A DNA stretch of 64,000 nucleotides from Artemisia argyi (Eukaryota > Streptophyta > Magnoliopsida > Asterales > Asteraceae). A program made the translations under genes and the position numbers. Below are positions 1 through 10,279 of this stretch, one piece after another (position 1 is the first letter of the stretch; each line of letters starts with the position of its first letter). The stretch spans positions 88,099,055 to 88,163,054 of the forward strand of contig CM060691.1 in the NCBI GenBank assembly GCA_030686995.1, written 5' to 3'. Under the pieces are notes generated by a model, which saw nothing but the letters and a program-made list of their open reading frames with translations, made no database searches and was not told where the DNA came from.

Positions 1-2
1 AA

Positions 3-1787
3 TATGACAAACATTTTTGTGATGCATGTAAAATTGGAAAACAAGCTCATGCTAGTCACAAAGCTAAGAATATAGTATCCACTACTAGGTGCCTAGAATT
101 ATTACATATGGATCTTTTTGGTCCATCCGCTGTGCGGAGCTATGGAGGAAACAAATATACCTTAGTAATAGTAAATGACTACTCACGATACACGTGGACT
201 AGGTTTTTAAGTGACAAAACCCAAGCCTTTGAAAAATTCGAAATATTTAGTAAAATGATTCAAAATAAATTAGGATGCTCAATAGTTGCCATTAGGACGG
301 ACCATGGTAGGGAATTTGATAACGAAGTACAATTCGGAAAATATTGTGAGTTAAATGGAATATCTCACAATTTCTCCGCTCCTCGTACTCCTCAATCAAA
401 TGGGGTAGTAGAAAGAAAAAATAGGTCACTACAAGAAATGAGTAGAACTATGTTAAATGAACAATCCATTCCACAAAAATTTTGGTGTCACGCCGTAGAT
501 ACATCGACTTATATTTTAAATAGGGTATCAATTAGAAGAATTCTAGGAAAAACTCCTTATGAGTTATTAAGAAATAGAAAACCAAACTTAAGCTACTTTA
601 GGGTATTTGGAAGTAAATGCTATATCTTAAACACTAAGGACTACCTCACTAAGTTTGATCCAAAATCATATGAAGGAATATTTTTAGGATACTCACAAAA
701 TAGCAAAGCATATATAATACTTAACAAACACTCCATGAAAGTAGAGGAATCACTAAATGTAACATTTGATGAAACACCACCACCTCCTCCTAAAACGCTA
801 CCTTTAGAAGATGATGATTTAGTCGAAGATGAAGCCATTGAGGTTAGTAAAACAAAACCCATAGGAAATGATAATGAAGACATTCACTTAGAAAATAACG
901 AAACCGTTAATATTAAAGAATCTTGATCACATCCATTAGATAATATAATAGGACATCTTAACCAAAGAACCCTTAGGTCACAAGCCCAAGATAAAAACAA
1001 CTTCTTTTGTTTCCTCTCAGCAATAGAACCTAAGAATATTAGCGAGGCTTTAAAGGATGAAAGTTGGATTATAGCTATGCAAGAAGAATTAAATCAATTT
1101 AAGGCAAATGATGTTTGAGAACTAGTCCCAAATCCAAAGGATATGACTATCATAGGAACCAAATGGGTATATAGGAACAAGTTAGACGAGAATGGAATAG
1201 TTACTAGGAATAAAGCTAGGTTAGTTGCCCAAGGTTATAATCAACAAGAAGGAATTGATTATGATGAAACTTATGCCCCCGTAGCTAGACTAGAATCAAT
1301 TAGGATATTACTTGCCTATGCTTGCGCCCTAGATTTTAAGTTATTCCAAATGGATGTGAAAAGTGCATTCCTTAACGGTTTTATCAATGAGGAGGTATAT
1401 GTGGCACAACCTCCAGGATTCATTGACTTCGCCAAACCTGATTATGTTTATAAGTTAAAGAAAGCTTTGTATGGACTCAAACAAGCTCCCAAAGCTTGGT
1501 ATGATCGATTAAAAGCTTTTCTTATTAAACATGATTATTCCATAGGAATGGTAGATAACACTCTTTTCACTAAAAGGAAAGACCCTAATCTCATCATTGT
1601 TCAAATATATGTTGATGACATTATATTTGGATCGACTTGTCAAGACATGTGTGATGAATTTGCCAAAATCATGCATGATGAGTTTGAGATGAGTATGATG
1701 GGTGAACTTAACTTCTTCCTAGGATTACAAATAAAACAATTAGAAGATGGAATATTCTTTAACCAATCTAAGTACATTAAGGAAATG
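3..1787 (+). pseudogene. Element D pol, first part: integrase and reverse transcriptase
   Basis: The frame is open from base 3. The HFCDACKIGK zinc motif of the pre-integrase domain comes first. The integrase core follows, with the first catalytic D in MDLFG (111-113), the second in RTDHG (about 298) and E in VVERK (about 410). Reverse transcriptase runs from about 1143, with TKWVYRNK, VDYDETYAPV-like and AFLNG blocks and the YVDD catalytic box at 1608-1619. Two in-frame stops break it: TGA 924-926 and TGA 1116-1118 (after DV, where tryptophan is expected). The frame stops at 1787 where element A is inserted and resumes in frame at 38985, so the insertion itself caused no frameshift. Confidence 0.9.
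1783..1787. repeat. Target site duplication AAATG, left copy (element A)
   Basis: AAATG directly precedes the TGTCACAAC LTR start at 1788. An identical AAATG follows the LTR end at 38980-38984. This proves 1788-38979 was inserted as a unit. Confidence 0.95.
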
Positions 1788-4700
1788 TGTCACAACTCAC
1801 CATTACAGGTCATTTACCATTTCAGGTCATTTTCCCAAACTTCGACATTTTACTATTCATAAATCACTATTCATCGTTTTACTATTCATCATTTTTGAGG
1901 TCAGTTTGATATTCTGAGAAACTTTTGGGAAATTTACTATTCACTGAACACTATTCATTTCCGGAAAAGTTTTCATCATTCACTTGCATTACTCATTTCA
2001 TCGTAAATTTAGTTTATGGGTATTCAAATTCGCGTAACCGGATTGGTTTAGGTGCGAATTTATTTCATTAGTGCAAAGGACACTGCATACGGACTGGAGA
2101 TAGTCTGCATATCATCATAACAGCATTTTCATGTTATACCACTCTCAGGATTTTCAAATTTATATATTTGATACATTTAACGTTTTTACGTATAAGTATT
2201 TATAGTAAACGTTAACACCCGGTTTATACACGATGAATATATCTAAATATTCTCACAATGGTCCCGACATATTTTTATATCCATTTTAACATCATAAAAG
2301 TTATAACATTCAGTTACCCAGTATTTTGGAGATTTATTTTATCTATAACGTACGCTTATGAATATAACGACGGTTTTCGTGAAAACTAAACAATAATCAC
2401 CCGATCACTCAGTAATTGTACCCAACATATTTTCAACATATTTTTATCATTATTATGACTTTATTTTGTCCCGGTTAACTTCGTGAACATTTATTTCTAT
2501 TAAACCCGTTACCCGATTTTAACAAATAACACAAACTAGCACCTAAACTACCTAAGATTTCCTAATTAAATCACAAGTACCCCTACCCCCCCCCCCCCTC
2601 ATCCACCATGGCCGGTCCTCAAAGTCCTCTCCTAGGCAATTTTATACAAATTCTTAACCTTGTGCATTTATGTATACTTATAATACATTATAACTAGTTA
2701 CTAGTATTTACAAAAACCATTACAACAAAACATACTTACATTTCAAAGATCAAAAAGTGCATCTCATCCTCTTCCTCATCTTCAAACCCACGACCAAACC
2801 CAAAATACATGATCAAGTGAAGTTTTTACAAAAGTTAAAGCACCAAAGTTGTTCATTATACTTGCCTAATCAAGAATCATACAAGAAATATACAAGAAAT
2901 CCAAGGTTTCTAATCATTCAATCACCTCATATTTCAAAGTGAGTATACAAATTTATTTTCAAGTTTTCTTCTAATTAACACTTATATCTCATGGTAATTA
3001 TGCTTAATTTCATGCTCATACTAGTTATACCACTTTATTTTTGAAGACTTTTGAAACATACAAACCCTAGATTGTGATTTAGGTGTTCCCTTGTTAAATT
3101 AACTTGATTTCTAGTCATTAGGAACCCATGGCACCCTAAGAAGGTGTATGGTAGGATTAGATTAGTTTTGTGAAGTTTGCAAGAGTTTTGGTTGAAGTTG
3201 GAACTAGTTTTGAACCTTTGTAATGGATTTCTAACAAGTTTATAAACATGCTGTCCCATTTTGTTATCTTCTGGAAAATCAGTAAACACCAAGGAAACTT
3301 TGGCAAAATTTTTAGAAAATACTTTCAAAAACGAATCCGTAGGCGAAAGAACGGATTAAAAAGAGTTAATAACGAAGAAGTTATGATTTTTGCAAGATTG
3401 TTGACGAAAAGTATTTTTCTGAAAAATAGTTGCTGTTGGACGTTTTTCGTCGGACAAAAAGAGGCTTTAGACGTAACCCGGAGGAGCCGAGCTTTCCAAA
3501 ATATATTACTACATACTAAGACGTAACCGTGGATATAAAGAACAAGTAAAACGGACATATAACGACAAAGATATTCACGTTTGAATATCAGCAAAACCCA
3601 TTTTTATTTTGACAGCTTTTAGTAAAATTGACACTAAAACTACGTAGTAACTTTAGAAGCTAGAAATAATACCCAGTACCAAATTTTATAACTAATGAAG
3701 TATTAGTTATTACAAGTATATTTTCATCATTTCAAGGCGTTATTTCAAGGATTTCAACCCGAGGATTTCAACACTAACATGGAAACATACGATATATATA
3801 TAAGTATATATTGCAACTAGCTTATTTTATTTTCTAATAGCAATATTTTTCCAAATTCTTGGATTATATATTTTGATAACACAAGTGTTTTTCCAAAGAG
3901 TAGAGTGGTATAGGATCATGAGCATGGACATTCATAACATCATTTGGTGATCTAAATGAGATCGTTCATCATTCATATTAGGTTGCGGCAGCTAACCGTT
4001 CATTGTTGTTCATTTCATATCATCGCAGTATCATCAGTTGAGGTGAGTTTTCATAGCCCCGTATACATTTTACATTGTTTTCAAATCCCACGGGGGAGAA
4101 TACATTGCACCATTTTAGTACGAGCCCAAGTATCAAAACCTATGTACATAGCTTAAGTAGCTTGTCTGCCATGTGATAAGTCCCCTGTAACATCATGAAC
4201 CGTTAATTTGCCGGTAAGCGAGAGTGAGTGGATAGATCTATTGAGGGTGACGCCTCCATCCGTGGTAGTGATTACCAACCGTAAGCGGATGCATTTCATG
4301 TCTTTTACATTTGAGTGTTTGGCAGAACATTCAGGAGGGGCTTAGTTTCATCAGTCATAGCTTCGGTGTCATGAGCTTAAGGTCTATTGTACTATTTTAC
4401 GTGACTTTTGTCATGCATTTATACTTGTGGTGGCCGTACAAACATTACATTTCATAAACCTATGATTATTCACCAACATTCGTGTTGACCGTTTTCGCAA
4501 TGTATTTTCAGGTAACTAAGGCATCATCATATTACATGCATGGAGTCACATTAGGGTGTGCCAGGGATGACGCACTACATTTTGGATTTTTCATGCACTT
4601 GTGTAAATTATCGTTTGACAGTTCCTGAACTTGTTTTCTGTAAACGTTTCAACCTTTGGGGACCTATGTTTTGTAGCACTGGATGCTTTTATATAAATCA

Positions 4701-4822
4701 AACGATATGTATTTTCGAAACGACACTTTAGGTCGTTCAATATTTCCTTGTTATGGTGCTATGACAGTTACACCCCCAGGCATTCCATTCCGCTGCAAGT
4801 CAGGTAAATTGGGGGTGTGACA
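1788..4822 (+). repeat. 5' LTR of element A
   Basis: 3035 bp, from TGTCACAAC to GGGTGTGACA. The first 200 bp carry repeated ACTATTCA motifs, and a run of about 14 C lies near 2587. The last 55 bp can fold, pairing 4767-4777 with 4811-4821. Small frames inside it also occur in the 3' LTR copy, and I do not treat them as genes. No convincing TATA box was found. Confidence 0.93.
4767..4821 (+). other. U5-end hairpin of element A LTR
   Basis: GTTACACCCCC at 4767-4777 pairs with GGGGGTGTGAC at 4811-4821 (11 bp with one G-U), closing a 33-nt loop that contains ATTCC twice. Element B has the same arrangement (33624-33632 with 33663-33671). In the genomic RNA this sits immediately 5' of the primer-binding site. 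Confidence 0.6.
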
Positions 4823-4825
4823 GAT

Positions 4826-4837
4826 TGGTACCAGAGC
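4826..4837 (+). other. Primer-binding site, initiator-Met tRNA type
   Basis: TGGTACCAGAGC begins 4 bases after the LTR end. It differs by one base from the common plant initiator-Met primer-binding sequence. Confidence 0.85.
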
Positions 4838-4990
4838 TAAGGTTATAGAGAACTAGGATGTATCATTGACCCTAGACTATAACCACATTATCATAGCATC
4901 TCATCATTTCATCATAAGTGCATGTTCATTGTTTTAGGTGATTTCATTATACGAGTTATTTATTTATTTCACCTTGATTATCACAGAACC

Positions 4991-5938
4991 ATGTCTGCAA
5001 ACCCAAATGTTGTTATACTGTACTCTATCACAGACTCCGATGTTGAAGGCTCTATGTCTTCTAATGCCCATTCACCATTACCTATTCCTCATGTTTTCCC
5101 TATTGCACCACCCGAGATTACCCGTGCACCCACTGATACATCATCCTCTGCTACCACTATTCCATCAGAACCTAGACTCATGTTTCTACGTAGGAAAACT
5201 ACTATAGGTCCTAGGAAGAGAGTTTGCCCTATTACATCTACCTTTAAGGTACCCACTATTCCTATGTTACCTACACCACCACCAGCCATACCTGCTACTA
5301 CCTGCATATCTACTTCACTATTGCCACCTAGGAAGCGTGCTAGGTTTACTGCACCAGATTCCCCTACTACAGAGTCAGAATCAGCAGAACCACCACCAGT
5401 ATACCATGTAGGGGAGTGTTCGAGAGCAGCAGCTGCTAGGGAGCCTACTGCTGCTAGGGAGTCTACAGTTGCTAGTGAGCCTACTGTTGTTAGGGAGCCT
5501 ACAGATGTTACATTAGAGGGTCAGCTAGGGGCTCATCAGGATCAGATTGATAGTTTGGACTATAGGGTTGATGAGGATATCACTCCTCGACTAGAGGCGG
5601 CTGAGGAGCAGATCGAGGGTTTACTGTTAGGTAGAGTTAGTATCGATGTGTCATATCATGGGCTTGAGGCACGACAGTTGGGACATCAGGAGCTGATTGA
5701 CCAGCTTAGAGGTGAGCTACCAGGGATTCGGGATAGAGCTCAGACTACACAGGAGGCTCAGGGAGAGCTGACACACCAGTTGGCTGTAGCACATGAGAGG
5801 TTGACAGTGATGGAGCGCAGGGATGTTTCTTCTCAGTTACGAGTTCAGCATCTAGAGGAGATCGTGGTTGCGATGGATCGTGAGATTCGCCGCTTGAGGG
5901 GAGAGCCTGGACCATCTAGAGCACCTGGAGGAGCATAA
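4991..5938 (+). CDS. Extra ORF upstream of gag in element A, coiled-coil protein
   Basis: 315 residues from the ATG at 4991 (MSANPN). An in-frame ATG at 4922 would add 23 hydrophobic residues and is a less likely start. The N-terminal half is rich in Pro, Ser and Thr and has two basic clusters, RRKTTIGPRKR and PPRKRAR, that could be nuclear localisation signals. A short degenerate EPT/EST repeat follows. Residues about 175-310 have heptad-like spacing (LEGQLGAHQ, LEAAEEQIEGL, LRGELPGIRD, LEEIVVAMDREI) and look like a long coiled coil. No known domain is recognised. It lies between the PBS and gag, where most chromoviruses have no ORF. It is intact while the downstream gag-pol is broken. Function unknown. 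Confidence 0.75.
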   Translation: MSANPNVVILYSITDSDVEGSMSSNAHSPLPIPHVFPIAPPEITRAPTDTSSSATTIPSEPRLMFLRRKTTIGPRKRVCPITSTFKVPTIPMLPTPPPAIPATTCISTSLLPPRKRARFTAPDSPTTESESAEPPPVYHVGECSRAAAAREPTAARESTVASEPTVVREPTDVTLEGQLGAHQDQIDSLDYRVDEDITPRLEAAEEQIEGLLLGRVSIDVSYHGLEARQLGHQELIDQLRGELPGIRDRAQTTQEAQGELTHQLAVAHERLTVMERRDVSSQLRVQHLEEIVVAMDREIRRLRGEPGPSRAPGGA

Positions 5939-6379
5939 ACATAGACTAGTATTGTATTAGCTTTTACTATTTCCTAGTCCCGAGGTGTGGGACATAGTTC
6001 AAGAACTTGTAGTCTTTTGGTTGTTGTACAAACAAATATATCAAGTGCGACTCTACTATGTTGGAAATGTTGTGCTATATATATATATATATCGGTCCAT
6101 GTAGGCCGAAATTTTCATGTATTATATTCATGTGTTGTGATTATATTTATGATGTTTCATGGTTGCTCTTTATGGTTAACATATTTATACTTGTTGTGGT
6201 TGTATCTATACGTGTCGTGGTTATATTATTACAGGTTGTGGTTGTACTCGTACATGTCATGGTTGTATTTATACTTGTTGTGGTGGTATATATACATGTT
6301 GTGGGCGTATATTTTTGTACGATGACTATTTCTATTATAGTTTTCTCATGGTTGTTGTCGATTATTATTTATCAGAAGT
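5939..6379 (+). repeat. Spacer with degenerate minisatellite between the extra ORF and gag (element A)
   Basis: No gene. A short TA run lies at about 6079-6092. From about 6120 to 6316 there are imperfect repeats of roughly 22-24 bp built on GTTGTGGTTGTATTTATAC. The repeat gives long hydrophobic readings in several frames, which are artefacts of its TG/TA content. Confidence 0.65.
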
Positions 6380-7516
6380 ATGGCGCCAAAGAAAGCAAAG
6401 GCTAAATCAGAAACACCCGCTATGACACAAGTAGCTATCCGCAAGTTGGTCAGGGATAGTATAGCAGAAGCTCTAGAGACTGAGAGAGCTGAAGTTGCCG
6501 CTAGGACTGCTGAGGTTCCACCTACTACTGAAGTGGTTCAACCCACTACTAGGCGTGAATGTACTTGGAAGGATTTCAAGATTAGTGATCCTATCAAGTA
6601 TAAGGGCACTGAGGGAGTGGTTGCTTTAATCCGCTGGTTTGAGAAGACTGAGAACGTTTTTCTCATGTGTGGTTGTCAGGAGGTTAACAAGGTATAGTTT
6701 GCTACAGGTATGCTGCTGGATGAAGCCATGTCTTGGTGGAATTCGTATGCTCAGCCTATTGGTATGGAGAATGCCTACAAACTCACTTGGGCTGAATTCA
6801 AAAAGCTGATGACTAAGAAGTTTTGCCCTCGTACTGAGGTGCAAAAGTTGGAAACAGAATTCTACCAGTTAGTAACTAAAGGAGATGACATTGAGACTTA
6901 TATCAGGAAGTTTCAGGAGTTGGCTACACTATGTCCAACTATGGTTCCGGATGCGGAGAAAAAGATGGAGAACTTTACTGGGGGATTACCCGAAAGCATC
7001 CGAGGGGATGTGATGTCTTTCGACCCACAATCAATGGAAGAGGCCATTCGTATAACTCAGAAACTTATGGTCCAAGTGTTAAAAGGAAAGTCTGCTGCAA
7101 ATAACAACAATAACCGTTCCAACAATACCAACTACAACAACACTCGAAACAACAACAACTATAACAATAACCGAAACCACAACTACCCCAATAACCAAAA
7201 CAACAATAACAACAAGAGGAGGTTTGATAATAACCAAGGTGGAAATGCTAACCAACCAGCACCTAAGAGGCAGGAAGTGGCAAAGGTCTATGCTGCAGGA
7301 CCAACAGAAGGAAAAGGATATATTGGAAAACTACCCAAGTGTAACAAATGTCGTACTTATCATAACCCTGGGAATTATCCTAGAGCTTGTCAGAATTGTG
7401 GAAAAGTCGGTCATTGGGCTAAGGACTGCAGAACTCCATGAGGAATAATTAATCTGAACCAACCAGGAGCATGTTATGGTTGTGGAGAGTTGGGTCATTT
7501 CCAGAACAATTGCCCA
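6380..7516 (+). pseudogene. gag: Element A gag (capsid and nucleocapsid)
   Basis: Starts at the ATG at 6380 (MAPKKAK). A retrotransposon Gag domain covers about residues 60-230 (IRWFEKTENVF, AMSWWNS, LTWAEFKKLM). An Asn-rich linker follows, then two CCHC knuckles: CQNCGKVGHWAKDC at 7388-7429 and [14 protein letters not shown] at 7472-7513. Two in-frame stops break it, TAG 6695-6697 and TGA 7439-7441. Both look like C-to-T changes (CAG to TAG, CGA to TGA). No frameshift occurs within gag, and the frame runs on into protease. Confidence 0.9.
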
Positions 7517-9190
7517 AAGAGGAATGATCAAAAAGCTGGAAATCAGGGCGGAGTAGCTCGAGGAAGGGCTTATGTTATGGGAGGAGAAGATGCCCGTGAG
7601 GACCCGAATGTTGTTACGGGTACGTTCCTCGTTAATAATCGTTATGCATCCATTTTATTTGATTCTAGAGCGGAGAGAAGTTTTGTTTCTATTACATTTG
7701 CACCTTTACTTAACATAGAACCAACTACCTTAGACATTCCCTACATTGTTGAATTAGTCGATGGGTCTTTAGTTAACACAAACACCGTTATCCGTGGTTG
7801 CACCATCAATTTCCTAAATCACCCATTCAATATAGACCTTATGCCCGTAGAACTTGGAAGTTTTGACATAGTTATCGGTATGGATTGGTTGTCTCGACAT
7901 CGTGCAAGGATCATTTGTGATGAGAAAGTTGTTCATCTTTCTTATGGAGGTGAAACTTTGGTTGTTCGCGGGGAGCGAAGTGGAACTAGACTCAGTATCA
8001 TATCATGCATTAAAACCGAAAAGTACATAAAGAAGGGTTGTTATGCATTCTTGGCTCACATAACGGAAAAGAAGTCGGATGAGAAACGACTTGAAGATGT
8101 GCCAATTGTTAAGGAATTTCCAGAAGTTTTTCCGGAAGAATTACCAGGACTGCCACCTACACGTCAGGTTGAGTTTCAGATTGAGTTGGTGCCAGGGGCT
8201 GCACCAATTGCACGAGCACCATATAGACTTGCACCTTCTGAGATGCAAGAATTGTCTAACCAGTTACAAGAGCTTTTAGACAAAGGATTCATTAGACCGA
8301 GTTCCTCGCCTTGGGGAGCACCGGTTTTGTTTGTGAAGAAGAAGGATGGATCTTTTTTGAATGTGCATAGACTATCGTGAGCTGAACAAGTTAACGGTGA
8401 AGAATCGTTATCCACTACCCAGGATTGATGACTTGTTTGATCAGCTACAAGGTTCCTGTTTTTATTCCAAGATTGATTTAAGATCAGGTTACCATCAACT
8501 CAGAGTTCGGGAAGAAGATATCCCGAAGACAGCATTCAGAACACGTTATGGTTATTATGAGTTCCAAGTGATGCCTTTTGGATTAACCAACGCACCTGCG
8601 GTATTCATGGATCTCATGAACAGAGTATGCAAACCATATCTTGATAAGTATGTGATTGTGTTCATTGACGATATCCTGATTTATTCCAAGAGTAAGGAAG
8701 AGCATGAAGCACACCTCAGAACAATATTGGAACTACTCAAGAAGGAGCAATTGTATGCCAAATTTTCAAAGTGTGACTTTTGGATACAAAGAGTTCAATT
8801 TCTTGGCCATGTTATTGATAGCCAAGGATTACAAGTCGACCCAGCAAAGATTGAGGCAGTAAAGGATTGGGCTACGCCCAAGTCTCCTACAGAAATTCGT
8901 CAATTCTTAGGACTTGCAGGATATTACAAGAGGTTTATCGAAGGGTTTTCTAAGATAGCAAAGTCGCTGACTAAGCTGACACAAAAGAATCAGAAGTACG
9001 AGTGGGGAGAGAAACAAGAATCTGCATTTCAGTTATTGAAGCAGAAGCTTTGTAGTGCACCGATTTTGTCACTACCAGAAGGTATTGAGAACTTTGTGGT
9101 ATATTGCGATGCTTCGCATAAAGGACTTGGAGCTGTGCTAATGCAAAATGAGAAGGTGATAGCTTATGCATCTAGACAGCTTAAGACACA
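7517..9190 (+). pseudogene. pol: Element A pol, first part: protease, RT, start of RNase H
   Basis: Continues the gag frame. The aspartic protease segment is at about 7600-7920, but the catalytic motif reads DSRA at 7661-7672 where the family has DSGA, so protease is probably dead. A frameshift lies in a run of T at 8352-8358, just before the RT block [12 protein letters not shown] then continues in another frame with the FIDD catalytic box at 8661-8672. RNase H begins at about 9080 ([15 protein letters not shown]). The frame is cut at 9190 by element C and resumes in phase at 26064. Confidence 0.9.
9186..9190. repeat. Target site duplication ACACA, left copy (element C)
   Basis: ACACA precedes TGATGAGTGC at 9191. 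The matching ACACA is at 26059-26063, after the element end TCAATCA. No other duplication occurs between the internal LTRs. Confidence 0.92.
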
Positions 9191-9364
9191 TGATGAGTGC
9201 TCAAACACTCATCATTTTTGGTCTAATCTGAACTGCAAAACATACAAAAACACTCAGAAATGCATCAAAAGACCAAAAATATTTCAAAAATGTGTTTTAT
9301 ATGTTTTAGATGCAAAATGAGCAAAAACAAATGAAAAACGCACAAAGTTTGCAAAATTTGCAGT

Positions 9365-9825
9365 TTTAGTCCCCCAACTTTCATAAAATTACAAAACTAG
9401 TCCCTGGATATTCAAAATATGGAAAATTATCACCAAAGGTCATTTTGAAATCATAAAATGTCATATTTAGTCCTTTGGTGAAAAATTGGAAAGTTTTGGA
9501 AATTTACGAAATTAGTCCCTGGAGTTTCAATAATTGGCAGATTCGGTCCCTGGTGGGATAATTTTGAAAGAAAAATCATTTTTAGTCCTTGGAAGTTCAA
9601 AAATGTTCAAATTTGGTCCTTGGATAAAAGATTTTACAAAATGGCAATTTTAGTCCTCGGACTTTGAAAATTATCATTTTTAGTCCCCAGGTGATTTAAA
9701 ATGGAAAATCACATTTTTGGTCCTTTGGTTGTTTTAACATGGCAAGTTTAATCCTTTTGATATCTTTTGAAACTTGTCAATACAGGTCCCTACACATTTC
9801 ATAAATTACAACTATGGTCCTTGTT
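9365..9825 (+). repeat. TAGTCC/GGTCC repeat array in U3 of element C LTR
   Basis: About 13 copies of a core like TTAGTCCCTGG or TTGGTCCTTGG, spaced roughly 30-40 bp and separated by A/T-rich sequence. Repeated in LTR 2 (from about 16028) and LTR 3 (from about 22693). It sits upstream of the TATA box, so a role as an enhancer or silencing target is possible but unproven. Confidence 0.7.
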
Positions 9826-10271
9826 TTTTTTACTACTTAAACAAATGGACCCTTTGTTTTATTTTAATCCAAATAACTAAACCCAACAACCAAATCCATC
9901 CTTGCCTGATCCAGTAACCCAATCCCATGCCAAGCCCACCAAAATTCGGCCCACTCCTAAAATAATAATACCCTGGTTCGTTGACCTGGTCAAACAAACA
10001 CACCCCCGACCCACTGTTCATCACCATCTCCTTCCCCCATTTCCAGCTTCCATGTTCCCCCCCCCCTCCAAAGTCTTCACCAACCTCACCAAACCCAATT
10101 AATACCCTTACCTTTCCCCCTCCTCATTAATGTACCCACCAAATCCTCCCAACTGCCCAATCCCACTCAAAATTACTTTTCCCGCCAAATCCAAATTAAA
10201 GGATGGGATTGATTTGGAGCCATCCAATGGCTAAGAAAGCTAGTGGGAAAGAAGATGGAGTACTCAGGGAC

Positions 10272-10279
10272 TATAAAAA
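10272..10279 (+). promoter_or_regulatory. TATA box of element C LTR 1
   Basis: TATAAAAA within GGGACTATAAAAAG, about 1.08 kb into the LTR. It is the only good TATA box in a suitable place. Copies at about 16937 and 23603 in LTRs 2 and 3 are unchanged. Confidence 0.6.

Noticed and set aside
3035..3594. Several ORFs of about 90 codons in the LTR of element A, repeated near 29129-29652
   Set aside because: They lie inside LTR sequence, occur in both orientations, and simply recur because the LTR is present twice. No domain or codon pattern supports them.
4826..4837. tRNA gene fragments near the LTR ends
   Set aside because: Only short complements of tRNA 3' ends are present, each a few bases after an LTR; these are primer-binding sites.
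6058..6405. A 115-codon hydrophobic ORF before gag of element A
   Set aside because: It is a reading of the TG/TA minisatellite; all frames there look hydrophobic.
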